Notes under the pieces: model-generated
Seen by the model: the letters and a program-made list of their open reading frames with translations, nothing else
The model's database searches: none
Told to the model about the DNA's origin: nothing
Assembly: GCA_003349915.1 (NCBI GenBank)
Contig: QFXE01000005.1
Span: 186,001-250,000, forward strand
Direction of reading: 5' to 3'
DNA: 64,000 bases
From: an endosymbiont of Escarpia spicata
GTDB taxonomy: Bacteria; Pseudomonadota; Gammaproteobacteria; Chromatiales; Chromatiaceae
Position numbers and translations under genes: made by a program
Part shown: piece by piece, positions 1 to 10,045 of the stretch
Numbering within the stretch: position 1 is the first letter of the stretch
Layout of the letters: every line of letters begins with the position of its first letter

Positions 1-48
1 TGGTGTCACCCAAATTCTCACCTTGCTCGAATCGCATCCCATCTGGTT

Positions 49-1026
49 TCACTGCCCGGCCAGGACACTCTCCTGCTTGATATCTTCGCACCTCGACAAC
101 ACCGCCGTTTCGGGCAGAGCCCCGTACATCTCGTCCGCCAGCTCCCGCACGGCAAGCCGAACCTCCCGCTCATCGACCTCACTGTCCAACGGAAACAGCG
201 CCAGACCCGTATCCATGAATCTGTCTACCGGCTTTCTCAGTCGCACTTTGAATCCGTTCCAATAAAAGAGGTTGCCCAAGCGCTGATCACAGGTGAAACG
301 ACGATGCAGCTCCTCTTTCAATGCGTTGAGCAGATAGATCTCGGTCAGTGTATGTCTAATGCTCAGCAACGCCACCCGCTTTGATGCAACAACAAGATCT
401 GAAGGCATCAACAGTCCGTGGTCGGGGATCTTCAGCCAATCCAACACCACGGAAACCGAACGATTTGGGCGATTCGGAGGGAGTTCGAAACGTTCTGCGC
501 CTCCCGCTTCCAGCGCCAACGCGATGAATTCGGTGCAGTAGAGCTTTTCGTGCTCGGCGTAATTGAAATAGGGGTCGAACGGCGCCTCCTCACGGAGCTG
601 CGTCCGGACATAGGCCGCAATACGCTCCTTGTCCAGACCCGTTGGTTCGTAGATCGCAACATGATGGTAACGTCGGAGAAACCGCCCCAAAGGAGTACGC
701 TGCACCTTGCCTTTGATCACATCCGTTGGCGGAAGGCCGGTCAGGTTGAAACCGGCGACACCCGTGATGTGGTAGACATAGGGTGAGCCGTCATCGATTA
801 CCAGGATGCCGACATGAAGATAAGGGGGATAGGACTCGGGGATCAAGCTAATGCCCATATCCATGATGGCGCCGGAGCCGATCACCACCACCTGACCGGA
901 GGCGAGGGGCAAACTGAGAAACTGCTGCGGGTCCTCACCGGCCACCTGCCAGGCCTTGAAATCTTGCCGCGTCGGATTGGCGCAGGCGGTCAGTAGGAAG
1001 ACAAGGGAAAGCAGCAGCAAGCGCAC
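49..1026 (-). CDS. YiiX/YebB-like papain-fold lipoprotein
   Basis: A 325-residue predicted lipoprotein. The N-terminus is a short hydrophobic signal ending in the lipobox LTAC with Cys15 as the lipidated residue. The body resembles the YiiX/YebB branch of the NlpC/P60 superfamily (circularly permuted papain fold): a His in YLHVGIL (H71) followed much later by a Cys in LYCTEF (C164), the order expected for permuted members. These proteins are thought to be cell-wall amidases/peptidases or lipid-modifying enzymes; the substrate here is unknown. The start is GTG, three bases after the stop of the upstream small lipoprotein, so the two are probably co-transcribed. The C-terminal 120 residues after the Cys are not recognised. 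Confidence 0.7.
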   Translation of the reverse strand: MRLLLLSLVFLLTACANPTRQDFKAWQVAGEDPQQFLSLPLASGQVVVIGSGAIMDMGISLIPESYPPYLHVGILVIDDGSPYVYHITGVAGFNLTGLPPTDVIKGKVQRTPLGRFLRRYHHVAIYEPTGLDKERIAAYVRTQLREEAPFDPYFNYAEHEKLYCTEFIALALEAGGAERFELPPNRPNRSVSVVLDWLKIPDHGLLMPSDLVVASKRVALLSIRHTLTEIYLLNALKEELHRRFTCDQRLGNLFYWNGFKVRLRKPVDRFMDTGLALFPLDSEVDEREVRLAVRELADEMYGALPETAVLSRCEDIKQESVLAGQ

Positions 1027-1029
1027 TGC

Positions 1030-1221
1030 TCAGTTCCCCTTGCCGACCGTTTCGGAACTGCGACTGTCACGCGCTTCCGATGAGAAGTTGTTCGGCTGGC
1101 CCGTCAGGGGTTCGAGCAGCTCCGCCTTTACCTCCGGCGGCAGACTCACGCAACCAGACAGTGCCGGCAGCGACACCAGAAAAATACAAAATAGACCTGC
1201 TTTCACTACCTCTCGAGCCAT
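1030..1221 (-). CDS. small lipoprotein
   Basis: A 63-residue protein with a type II signal peptide: a charged start (MAREVVK), a hydrophobic stretch, and the lipobox LSGC with Cys24 as the acylated residue. The mature part is only about 40 residues, polar, and unlike any family I recognise. It lies directly upstream of, and in the same orientation as, the YiiX-like lipoprotein with a 3-base gap, so a shared transcript is likely. A different-frame ORF overlapping it lacks signal-peptide features and is regarded as a shadow. Confidence 0.6.
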   Translation of the reverse strand: MAREVVKAGLFCIFLVSLPALSGCVSLPPEVKAELLEPLTGQPNNFSSEARDSRSSETVGKGN

Positions 1222-1397
1222 AACGGTTTCCCTGACCTAAGGTTGTCATGCAAGTGAAGACTATCTTTTGGCAGGCATTATAACAAAAAAACTACTTTAA
1301 GTATGGCTATTGAATTATTGATTGCCACATAGGAGATAATTATTAATTCATCCGCCCTCTTCTGCTTGCTGTGCGACGATGTAGAAAACATTGAACA

Positions 1398-2636
1398 CTA
1401 TTCTCCCTGTGGATCTCGCCCGTAGCGATCCTTCACATATCCATCCACAATCCCCATAAACTGCACCGCAATATCATCTCCCTTGAGTGTAGCCACTTTC
1501 TCTCCATCCACAAATACCGGCGCAGAGGGACTCTCTCCGGTACCCGGCAGGCTGATACCGATATTGGCTTGCTTGCTCTCTCCGGGGCCATTGACCACGC
1601 ATCCCATCACTGCCACCGACATCCCTTCCGCACCTGGGTATTGCCGCCGCCAGACCGGCATCTGCGCCCGCAAGTGGCTCTGCACGTCCTTGGCCAATTG
1701 CTGGAATAAGGTACTGGTGGTACGCCCACAGCCGGGGCAAGCCACTACCATCGGTGCAAAGGCCCTCAGTCCCATCGACTGCAGGAGCTCCTGGGCAACC
1801 ACCACCTCCTGGGTGCGTGCGCCGCCGGGCTCCGGCGTCAGGGAGATGCGGATAGTGTCACCAATCCCCTCCTGCAGCAGCACCGCCAGCGCAGCTGTGG
1901 AGGCAACGATCCCTTTCGAGCCCATCCCCGCCTCGGTCAACCCGAGATGCAAGGCATAGTCACTGCGGGCGGCCAGTTTCCGGTAGACGGCAATCAAATC
2001 CTGCACACCGCTCATCTTGCAGGAGAGCACGATATGATCTCTGCCGAGGCCCAACGCTTCCGCCTGGAGAGCGCTGTCCAACGCCGACTTGACCATGATC
2101 TCGTGAGTCACCTCATCCGCATCCAGCGGATCGGCCGCACGGGCATTCTCATCCATCATGCTCGCCACCAGAGCCTTATCCAGGCTGCCCCAGTTGACCC
2201 CAATACGTACCGGCTTATCATATCGGCAGGCGGTCTCGATCATGGTGGCGTACTGACTGTCACGCTTCTCCCCGCTACCCACATTTCCAGGATTGATGCG
2301 ATATTTCCCCAAGGCTTGGGCGCATTCGGGAAAATCCGCCAGTAGACGGTGGCCGTTGAAGTGAAAATCCCCGATCAGCGGGACACTCAACCCCTGCTTG
2401 TCCAGCGCCTCGCGTATTGACGGCACCGCTTTGGCGGCTGCCTCATTATTGACCGTAATGCGCACCAGCTCCGACCCGGCCCGCGCCAGTTCCGCCACCT
2501 GTCTTACGGTGGCGTCCACATCCGCCGTGTCGGTATTGGTCATCGACTGCACCACCACTGGCGCATCACCGCCAATGAGAATCCGGCCAACCGGCACGCC
2601 AACCGTCTGGTGTCTGCTTATACAAGAAGATGTCAT
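1398..2636 (-). CDS. ispG: 4-hydroxy-3-methylbut-2-en-1-yl diphosphate synthase IspG
   Basis: IspG (GcpE) of the MEP isoprenoid pathway converts methylerythritol cyclodiphosphate to HMBPP using a [4Fe-4S] cluster in the cytoplasm. At 412 residues it matches the bacterial two-domain form: an N-terminal TIM barrel starting around [12 protein letters not shown] and containing [12 protein letters not shown], then a C-terminal cluster domain with CPGCGRTT and the [10 protein letters not shown] motif that supply the Cys ligands and a conserved Glu. The ATG start follows an AAGGTAG-like ribosome site. It stands alone in its orientation here, with a palindromic repeat upstream. Confidence 0.96.
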   Translation of the reverse strand: MTSSCISRHQTVGVPVGRILIGGDAPVVVQSMTNTDTADVDATVRQVAELARAGSELVRITVNNEAAAKAVPSIREALDKQGLSVPLIGDFHFNGHRLLADFPECAQALGKYRINPGNVGSGEKRDSQYATMIETACRYDKPVRIGVNWGSLDKALVASMMDENARAADPLDADEVTHEIMVKSALDSALQAEALGLGRDHIVLSCKMSGVQDLIAVYRKLAARSDYALHLGLTEAGMGSKGIVASTAALAVLLQEGIGDTIRISLTPEPGGARTQEVVVAQELLQSMGLRAFAPMVVACPGCGRTTSTLFQQLAKDVQSHLRAQMPVWRRQYPGAEGMSVAVMGCVVNGPGESKQANIGISLPGTGESPSAPVFVDGEKVATLKGDDIAVQFMGIVDGYVKDRYGRDPQGE

Positions 2637-2674
2637 GGAACCAATCTACCTTTAAATCACTATGGGTTTAATTC

Positions 2675-2711
2675 TCCGCAGCTTACTGCGAAGCGATCGT
2701 AGGAGCGGCGC
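2675..2711. repeat. short palindromic repeat, family A
   Basis: The stretch contains CCGCAGCTTACTGCGAAGCG, a small hairpin, followed by GTAGGAGCGGCGC. The reverse complement of 23855-23894 repeats the same order with few differences, so this is one copy of a dispersed intergenic repeat. It lies upstream of ispG and downstream of the sqr terminator. Confidence 0.55.
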
Positions 2712-2773
2712 TTCCGGTGGGCTAGTTTAGCCTAACTTGATGGGTATTATCGCCAATCCCACGCCTTAAACCA

Positions 2774-2803
2774 AAAAAGCCCGGTCACAAGACCGGGCTT
2801 TTT
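2774..2803 (-). terminator. rho-independent terminator of sqr
   Basis: A perfect inverted repeat with a 13-base stem (GACCGGGCTTTTT arm) and a 4-base loop, flanked by a run of A on the plus strand that becomes a T-run after the stem on the minus strand. It starts 18 bases beyond the sqr stop codon. The right arm also ends in T on the plus strand, so it could act in both directions. Confidence 0.9.
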
Positions 2804-2820
2804 ATCGGGATATGCGGTGT

Positions 2821-4092
<1,272 letters not shown>

Positions 4093-4244
4093 TCACTCCT
4101 CCAACCCATTTTTTCTTACACGGAAAGGTCAGGCAGTCCTGCCGATCCGCTCAATTGTTAAAACCCGCACACGATACAACCAACCGCCTGAAAATTAAAG
4201 AATTATAAGTAATTCAGCAGGAACCAATACAAGCGGAACGCACT

Positions 4245-5006
4245 TCATAAAGCCAACCAGGTGGTGGGAGTGCGCTGTGTCGCCACCGTCAACCGTTCAA
4301 CGATTTGAGGCGCATGCAACATCACTCCCCCGCGAACCAGTGCGGCGGTATTATTTGCTTCACTAAGATGGGCAGCCACCAGATGTTGCAGTCTCTGCTG
4401 GCCAAGACGCGTCAGAAGCTCAAGGGATTGACGATTGCTAAGATGCCCCAGCACACCGCCCACCCGCGCCTGCAACCGGGGCGGGTAGGGTCCGGCGCGC
4501 AACATTTCGGTATCGTGGTTGAACTCCAGCTGCAAAGCGTCGCAGTCGGAAAGATTATCGACGATATGCGGCGTAATGTGCCCGGCATCAGTCAGTAAAC
4601 CAAGAGATACCCCATCCGCCCGAAAAACAAACTGGCAGGGTTCACGGGCGTCGTGAGGTACCGGATAGGGGGTGATTTTCAGGTCGCCTATAGAGAAGGG
4701 ACCGGCATGACTATCGATACAGTGCAGTGCCGGTATCTCACCGCACCTGGCGCCTCTGTAGGTACCTGCAGTCATCCAGGCGGGAAGCTTGTAACGGCGG
4801 GTAAGCGGCCCCAAACCACTCACATGGTCGGAGTGCTCGTGGGTGATGAGGATTGCATCCAGCGAGTCCGCAGCCACATCCAGCAAACCGAGCCGCCGTT
4901 CGATCTCCCTGGCAGGAAAACCGCAATCCACCAACACCCGCACATGGCCGGTTTCAATCAGCAGCGCGTTCCCTTTGCTGCCACTTCCCAACGAGGCAAA
5001 ACGCAC
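4245..5006 (-). CDS. YycJ/WalJ-like metallo-beta-lactamase-fold hydrolase
   Basis: A 253-residue MBL-fold protein. It starts with MRFASLGSGSKGNALLIE, typical of the YycJ-like group, and has the metal-binding motif HEHSDH at residues 56-61, a later GHLSNRQS segment and an HLSEANN motif near residue 215. Family members are exo-nucleases or related phosphodiesterases; the exact substrate is not visible. The GTG start lies 32 bases after bamC in the same direction, so it is the third gene of a dapA-bamC-hydrolase transcript, a gene order common in gammaproteobacteria. Confidence 0.8.
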   Translation of the reverse strand: MRFASLGSGSKGNALLIETGHVRVLVDCGFPAREIERRLGLLDVAADSLDAILITHEHSDHVSGLGPLTRRYKLPAWMTAGTYRGARCGEIPALHCIDSHAGPFSIGDLKITPYPVPHDAREPCQFVFRADGVSLGLLTDAGHITPHIVDNLSDCDALQLEFNHDTEMLRAGPYPPRLQARVGGVLGHLSNRQSLELLTRLGQQRLQHLVAAHLSEANNTAALVRGGVMLHAPQIVERLTVATQRTPTTWLAL

Positions 5007-5038
5007 GTCACTATTCGGACAAATATGAGATTGTCGAG

Positions 5039-6193
5039 TTAACGGATATTCTCATGCAGCAGCGTCAAAATACGCAGAGCTGTCGATGAATTATCACGTT
5101 CTCCCTGCTGGTTGAGCACGGTTACCCGGCTCGTCTTACCCTCGGCTTCGAGCTTGACCTGGTACTGATTCTCATCGTCGAGCTTGTCATCCGACCAGAA
5201 AGCGAGTTTAGAGAAGAAGCCCTTCTCCTTGCCGCCCTCCTTGTCGGGATCGATGTAGCGAACAAAATAGATCCCTTCAGAGCGATTGCGATCCTCTACC
5301 GCAAACCCAACACGATCAAGGGCAACGCCGGTCAGGCGCCAACCTCTGGCAAAGCCTTCATTAATGATGAGGTAGGCCTCGGTCGCGGATTTCACCAGTT
5401 CAGAACGTGCCTTGCGCTCCTCTTTGCGCGCCAACGCCTGTTCAGCATGTTCCCCGCTCACGCCCAGATAGACCATCAGGCGCCGCAGCATCTCCGCCTC
5501 TACGCCGGGATCGTGTGGCCGTGGTGTCCAGTAGGTGGTATCTGCATCGCCTCCAATCTTCTCCACAAGCTTCTCTTCAAGCCCCCTGTGGGTCAGATAG
5601 AGTTCAGTAGTACCGGGGTTTTCACCATCTTCAAGGCGTACGCGAAACTGATCGCGGGTAGCGGAAGAGTAGACGCTGTCCAGAACCTTGCGAAACAGCT
5701 CTGTGATTGTACCCTGTTTGACATCCGCCCGACTCTCAAGCCAGTCGGTACGCATGATGCCAACGGTGGGATCCTGTTCCACCAGCAGCAGACCGTTTTG
5801 GCGCCAGAATTCCACCACCCTGGGCCAGACTTCGTCTGGAGTGGCGTTGATGAGCAACCAGCGTTGATCGCCGTCGCGCTTGACCTCGACATCTTCCACA
5901 GTAGGCAAAACGGTGCTGCCGGCCAGCCTGGGCGTGGTTGAACCTCCACCCTGCCGGTTAGTGGCGTACTCAGAGTAGGAGGCACTTCCCGCCGCACCCG
6001 CCTCCGGCACCATCAACGCATCATTGATCGCAGAGCGGGAAAGGTCTGGGGGCACTTCAAGGTTGTCTACCATCTCCCGTTGGTTTCTGTACTCCGTCTG
6101 TTTGTCGGAGAAGATATCCCCGGTTGAGCTGCAACCGTGGAGCAGAACAGCGAGGGCCGGGATGAGAATCAGTCGTTTAACAGTATGCAGCAT
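5039..6193 (-). CDS. bamC: outer membrane assembly lipoprotein BamC
   Basis: BamC (NlpB) is an accessory lipoprotein of the BAM complex that inserts beta-barrel proteins in the outer membrane. The protein of 384 residues begins MLHTVKRLILIPALAVLLHGC, a type II signal with a lipobox ending in Cys. After it comes the unstructured DxFxDKQTEYR-like segment, conserved in BamC and known to contact BamD, then two helix-grip domains. An in-frame TTG 39 bases further upstream would add 13 residues before the signal peptide; the ATG at 6193 is preferred because it puts the signal at the N-terminus. It follows dapA closely in the same direction. Confidence 0.85.
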   Translation of the reverse strand: MLHTVKRLILIPALAVLLHGCSSTGDIFSDKQTEYRNQREMVDNLEVPPDLSRSAINDALMVPEAGAAGSASYSEYATNRQGGGSTTPRLAGSTVLPTVEDVEVKRDGDQRWLLINATPDEVWPRVVEFWRQNGLLLVEQDPTVGIMRTDWLESRADVKQGTITELFRKVLDSVYSSATRDQFRVRLEDGENPGTTELYLTHRGLEEKLVEKIGGDADTTYWTPRPHDPGVEAEMLRRLMVYLGVSGEHAEQALARKEERKARSELVKSATEAYLIINEGFARGWRLTGVALDRVGFAVEDRNRSEGIYFVRYIDPDKEGGKEKGFFSKLAFWSDDKLDDENQYQVKLEAEGKTSRVTVLNQQGERDNSSTALRILTLLHENIR

Positions 6194-6256
6194 AGCTGGA
6201 TTCGATCTTTCGATAACCTTGAGTTCCCGCAAATCTGCGGATAATTATTAACTGGT

Positions 6257-7132
6257 TTAGCAGACGCCAGCCTGCTCCATGGCAGCCCGTACTTTTGGCT
6301 GGTGTACTTCAGAGAGCCAGGTCAGCGGCAAGCGGATACCTTTCGGCGCCAAGCCCATTTCAACCACCGCCCACTTCACTGGAATAGGGTTGGATTCGAC
6401 AAATAACGCTGCATGCAGCGCCGCCACTTTGGCATCCAGCCGCTCCGCGGCTTCACGCTCCCCGGCCAAGGCCGCCTCGCACATCTGCCGCATCAGTCTG
6501 GGTGCCACATTCGAAGTTACGGAGATCACCCCGTCGCCGCCAATCAGCATCGACTCGCAGCCGGTTGCATCGTCTCCGCTGTAGATAGCGAAATCGGCAC
6601 CACAAAGCTCGCGGATCCGCGTCACCCGCTGCAAATCGCCGCTGGCTTCCTTGACGCCGATGATGTTCTCCACCTCTGCCAACCGGGCCACGGTCTCGGG
6701 CAGCATGTCGCAGGCAGTACGGCCTGGAACATTGTAGAGAATTTGTGGGATATCGACCGCTTCCGCCACTGCCTTGTGGTGCAGGTAGAGGCCCTCCTGG
6801 GTCGGCTTGTTGTAATAGGGGGTCACTAACAGGCAGGCATCCGCCCCTGCCTCCATGGCACAGTGTGTCAGGCTGATCGCCTCTGTGGTCGAATTGGCCC
6901 CGGTGCCCGCAATGACGGGAATCCTGCCCGCAGCATATTCAACCACCTTGCGGATCACGCCACAGTGCTCTGTCTCGTCCAGCGTGGCGGATTCACCTGT
7001 TGTGCCCATCACGATGATGGCATCCGTCCCCATTTCGACATGGAAGTCCACCAGACGATAGAGCGCATCATCATCCAGACTACCGCCCTCCTTCATGGGA
7101 GTGACCATCGCCACCATGCTGCCGCGAAACAT
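6257..7132 (-). CDS. dapA: 4-hydroxy-tetrahydrodipicolinate synthase DapA
   Basis: DapA condenses pyruvate with aspartate semialdehyde in lysine and meso-diaminopimelate synthesis. The 291-residue TIM barrel has VAMVTPM near the start, GTTGESATL for substrate binding, YNVPGRT with the catalytic Tyr, and GVKEASGD with the Schiff-base Lys. The ATG at 7132 (MFRGSMVAMVTP) is chosen over an upstream in-frame codon because it gives the usual family length; a GAGGG site lies about 11 bases upstream. It is the first gene of the leftward dapA-bamC-MBL run and is divergent from gcvR. Confidence 0.95.
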   Translation of the reverse strand: MFRGSMVAMVTPMKEGGSLDDDALYRLVDFHVEMGTDAIIVMGTTGESATLDETEHCGVIRKVVEYAAGRIPVIAGTGANSTTEAISLTHCAMEAGADACLLVTPYYNKPTQEGLYLHHKAVAEAVDIPQILYNVPGRTACDMLPETVARLAEVENIIGVKEASGDLQRVTRIRELCGADFAIYSGDDATGCESMLIGGDGVISVTSNVAPRLMRQMCEAALAGEREAAERLDAKVAALHAALFVESNPIPVKWAVVEMGLAPKGIRLPLTWLSEVHQPKVRAAMEQAGVC

Positions 7133-7377
7133 CTCTTCGAAAACCCTCAGTATCAAGCTCAATCCGCTATGTTATCCTGCGGCTTGCGATGCTGACAAGT
7201 CGACTGGAAAAGCGATTTGCCGGACGGAAGCCGCCGACGTGTTACACTTCGAACCGGATACCAATAAAATGTTGGCGCTTTTCCGGCCGTCCGTACATGA
7301 TGCGGGCTAGTGTGAATTAAAGGCTCAGTGCCTCCCACTTCAGGCGCACACCCAGAATCAAAACAACACGAAGATAA

Positions 7378-7917
7378 ATGACCACTCCAAACAGCTTCCT
7401 TGTAATCTCCGCACTGGGCAAGGACCGTCCAGGCATCGTCAACGCACTTTCAAAGAAGATCCTGGACGATGGATGCAATATCGCCGATAGTCGCATGACT
7501 GTACTTGGTGGCGAATTCGCTATCCTGCTGCTGGTCGAGGGGCAGTGGAATACCCTTGCCAAGCTGGAAAACGCCCTGCCGGAACTGGAACAGGAACTTG
7601 ACCTTACCATCATCACCAAACGTACTGAGGAGCGGACTCCGTCCAGCAATCTGCTGCCTTACGCTGTTGACGTGGTCGCCATGGATCACCCCGGCATCGT
7701 AAACCACCTGGCGGAATTTTTTTCCCAGCGAAGCATCAATATCGAAGACATGATGACATCAAGCTACGCTGCGCCGCACACCGGCACCCCGATGTTCGCC
7801 GTACACATGAATGTGGGCATCCCTTCCGATCTGCATATTGCCGGGCTGCGGGACGAGTTCATGGACTACTGTGACGGGTTAAACCTTGATGCCGTCCTCG
7901 AGCCCGTCAAGGGCTGA
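7378..7917 (+). CDS. gcvR: GcvR-like ACT-domain regulatory protein
   Basis: A 179-residue protein made of two ACT domains: the first starts FLVISALGKDRPGIVNALS and the second AVDVVAMDHPGIVNHLAEFF. This is the architecture of GcvR, which in Escherichia coli binds glycine and represses the glycine-cleavage operon by interacting with GcvA rather than DNA. No gcvA or gcv operon is in the window, so the target is inferred from family only. Location between dapA and bcp is the classic gammaproteobacterial position and supports the name. The start has only a weak ribosome site. Confidence 0.8.
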   Translation: MTTPNSFLVISALGKDRPGIVNALSKKILDDGCNIADSRMTVLGGEFAILLLVEGQWNTLAKLENALPELEQELDLTIITKRTEERTPSSNLLPYAVDVVAMDHPGIVNHLAEFFSQRSINIEDMMTSSYAAPHTGTPMFAVHMNVGIPSDLHIAGLRDEFMDYCDGLNLDAVLEPVKG

Positions 7918-7937
7918 ACTCCAGAGAATATTTGACA

Positions 7938-8417
7938 ATGACAGCTATCGCCATCGGAAAACCGGTGCCAGACATCGAACTGCCCGCCACCAGCGACAAG
8001 ACGCTTAAACTGTCGGATTTTCGCGGCAAATCCATCGTGCTCTATTTCTATCCCAAGGCCAGCACACCTGGATGTGCCCAGGAGGGTCGGGATTTCACCG
8101 CGGCTATCAACAAGTTTCGACGTCAATCGACGGTCATCATCGGCGTCTCCCGCGACGGCATCAAGGCCCAGGAAAATTTCAAGACGAAACAGGCCTTTCC
8201 CTTCGAACTCCTGTCGGATAAGGAGGAGGCGCTCTGCAACGCCTTCGACGTCATCAAGATGAAGAACATGTACGGCAAGAAGGTACGCGGCATCGAGCGC
8301 AGCACCTTTCTCATTGATGAGTCGGGCCTCCTGCGAAAAGAGTGGCGCAAAGTTAAGGTCAAAGGACACGTCGATGAGGTCCTTGATGCGGTCAAGGCGA
8401 TGCGCGCCGAAACATAA
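7938..8417 (+). CDS. bcp: BCP/PrxQ-type peroxiredoxin
   Basis: A 159-residue thiol peroxidase of the bacterioferritin-comigratory-protein family that reduces hydroperoxides in the cytoplasm. The fold signature is visible: FRGKSIVLYFYPKASTPGC with the peroxidatic Cys, then VIIGVSRD and RSTFLIDESG. In many BCP proteins a resolving Cys follows five residues later; here the segment is GCAQEGRDF, so that Cys is absent. Another Cys in EEALCNAFD might substitute or the enzyme may be of the 1-Cys type. The ATG at 7938 is preferred to a TTG two codons earlier. It lies 20 bases after gcvR. Confidence 0.88.
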   Translation: MTAIAIGKPVPDIELPATSDKTLKLSDFRGKSIVLYFYPKASTPGCAQEGRDFTAAINKFRRQSTVIIGVSRDGIKAQENFKTKQAFPFELLSDKEEALCNAFDVIKMKNMYGKKVRGIERSTFLIDESGLLRKEWRKVKVKGHVDEVLDAVKAMRAET

Positions 8418-8445
8418 CACCGCCCATCACCACGCGGAATAGAAG

Positions 8446-9852
8446 ATGTCAGAAGAAGAAAACAACCGCCTCTTTGTCCTGGATACCAACGTGCTGATGC
8501 ACGACCCCACCGCCCTGTTCCGCTTCAAGGAGCACGACATCTTCCTGCCGATGGTGGTGCTTGAAGAACTCGACAAGGGCAAAAAGGGCATGTCCGAAGT
8601 CGCACGCAACGTGCGTCAGACCAGCCGATTTCTGGACGAACTGATGTGCGGGATCGACGGTAGTGAAATCAATCTGGGACTACCCCTCAACACACTGCAA
8701 CTAAACGGCAACCATGCGGATTCGGTAACCGGACGCCTCTTCTTCCAGACAACCCCCGTCATCAGCCATCTACCTGACAGCCTGCCGGGCAATACGCCGG
8801 ACAACAACATCCTGGCAACCGCCATGGGGCTACAGGAGGCACATCCACACAAGCTCGTGATTCTGGTCTCCAAGGATATCAACCTGCGCATCAAGGCTGC
8901 GGTCCTGGGCATTCGTGCGGAGGATTACTCCAATGACCAAGTGTTGGACGACGTCAATCTTCTCTATCGCGGCGAGGAAAAACTGCCGGACGATTTCTGG
9001 GACCACCATACGAAAGAGGTTGAAGCCTGGCAGGAAGAGGGCCGGACCTTCTATCGGGTCAGCGGCCCGGACGCCCGTGAATGGTATCCCAGCCAATGCC
9101 TCTACCTGGAGGGTGATCACGGTATCGAGGGCATAGTTCGGCGGCGGGAGGGAGACGATGCAATCATTGAATTAGTCGATGACTTTCGTCACCAAAAACA
9201 TACCGTCTGGGGCATCAATGCCCGCAATCGGGAACAGAACTTCGCCCTCAATATGCTGCTCGACCCGGAACTCGACTTCGTCACCCTGTTGGGCACTGCC
9301 GGCACCGGCAAGACCCTGCTGACGCTGGCAGCGGGACTGATGCAGACGCTGGATCAGAACCTCTACCGGGAGATCATCATGACCCGGGGGACAGTGCCTG
9401 TTGGGGAGGACATCGGCTTTCTACCCGGCACAGAAGAGGAGAAGATGACGCCCTGGATGGGTGCACTGATGGACAATCTGGAGGTACTCACCCAGACCGA
9501 GGGAGGAGAATGGGGCCGTGCCGCCACCGAGGATCTGCTGCGCAGCCGCATCCGCATCCACTCGCTCAACTTCATGCGTGGCAGGACATTTCTGAACAAA
9601 TACATCATCCTGGACGAGGCACAAAATCTGACACCGAAGCAGATGAAGACTCTCATCACCCGGGCCGGACCAGGGACGAAAATCGTCTGCCTGGGGAACG
9701 TGGCGCAGATCGATACGCCCTATTTGACGGAGACCACTTCAGGCCTCACATACGCCGTTGATCGCTTCAAGAACTGGCCCCACAGTGGACATATCACTCT
9801 GTTGCGGGGAGAGCGCTCACGTCTGGCGGATTTTGCTTCGAATAACCTGTAA
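8446..9852 (+). CDS. PIN-PhoH fusion ATPase (PhoH2)
   Basis: A 468-residue protein with an N-terminal PIN nuclease domain and a C-terminal PhoH P-loop ATPase domain. The PIN part shows the acidic residues in VLDTNVLMHD, LEELDKGK and PDNNILATA. The ATPase part has the Walker A motif GTAGTGKT around residue 287 and Walker B-like YIILDEAQNL. PhoH2 proteins are reported to be RNA helicase/ribonucleases. It is downstream of bcp by 28 bases, so it may share the gcvR-bcp transcript. It ends beside a palindromic repeat cluster. Confidence 0.9.
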   Translation: MSEEENNRLFVLDTNVLMHDPTALFRFKEHDIFLPMVVLEELDKGKKGMSEVARNVRQTSRFLDELMCGIDGSEINLGLPLNTLQLNGNHADSVTGRLFFQTTPVISHLPDSLPGNTPDNNILATAMGLQEAHPHKLVILVSKDINLRIKAAVLGIRAEDYSNDQVLDDVNLLYRGEEKLPDDFWDHHTKEVEAWQEEGRTFYRVSGPDAREWYPSQCLYLEGDHGIEGIVRRREGDDAIIELVDDFRHQKHTVWGINARNREQNFALNMLLDPELDFVTLLGTAGTGKTLLTLAAGLMQTLDQNLYREIIMTRGTVPVGEDIGFLPGTEEEKMTPWMGALMDNLEVLTQTEGGEWGRAATEDLLRSRIRIHSLNFMRGRTFLNKYIILDEAQNLTPKQMKTLITRAGPGTKIVCLGNVAQIDTPYLTETTSGLTYAVDRFKNWPHSGHITLLRGERSRLADFASNNL

Positions 9853-9865
9853 CTCAAGCGTGCAT

Positions 9866-9990
9866 GGTGCGCATGGCGCACCCTACGTTCTGAAAAGATG
9901 AAGAGCGGCGTTTAATTCATTACATGAGCATCTGGTAGGGTGCGCTGTGCGCACCAGAATAAGCAATCATGGTGCCCACGGCACACCCTA
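9866..9990. repeat. GGTGCGCNNNGCGCACC palindromic repeat cluster
   Basis: Three related hairpin units: 9866-9886 (GGTGCGCATGGCGCACCCTAC), 9935-9955 in the opposite orientation, and a diverged one at 9971-9990. They fill the gap between the convergent phoH2 and hybrid kinase genes. The same unit appears twice at 26323-26391. The arrangement is that of REP/BIME elements, and it could also serve as a bidirectional transcription stop. Confidence 0.7.
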
Positions 9991-10045
9991 TGTTCGTCAC
10001 AATGCCAACCTTCACTACGAACGCCCAAACTTGAGCTGTAACCCG

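Noticed and set aside
1067-1249. A 60-codon frame overlapping the small lipoprotein
   Set aside because: It lacks a signal peptide, whereas the overlapping frame has a clear lipobox.
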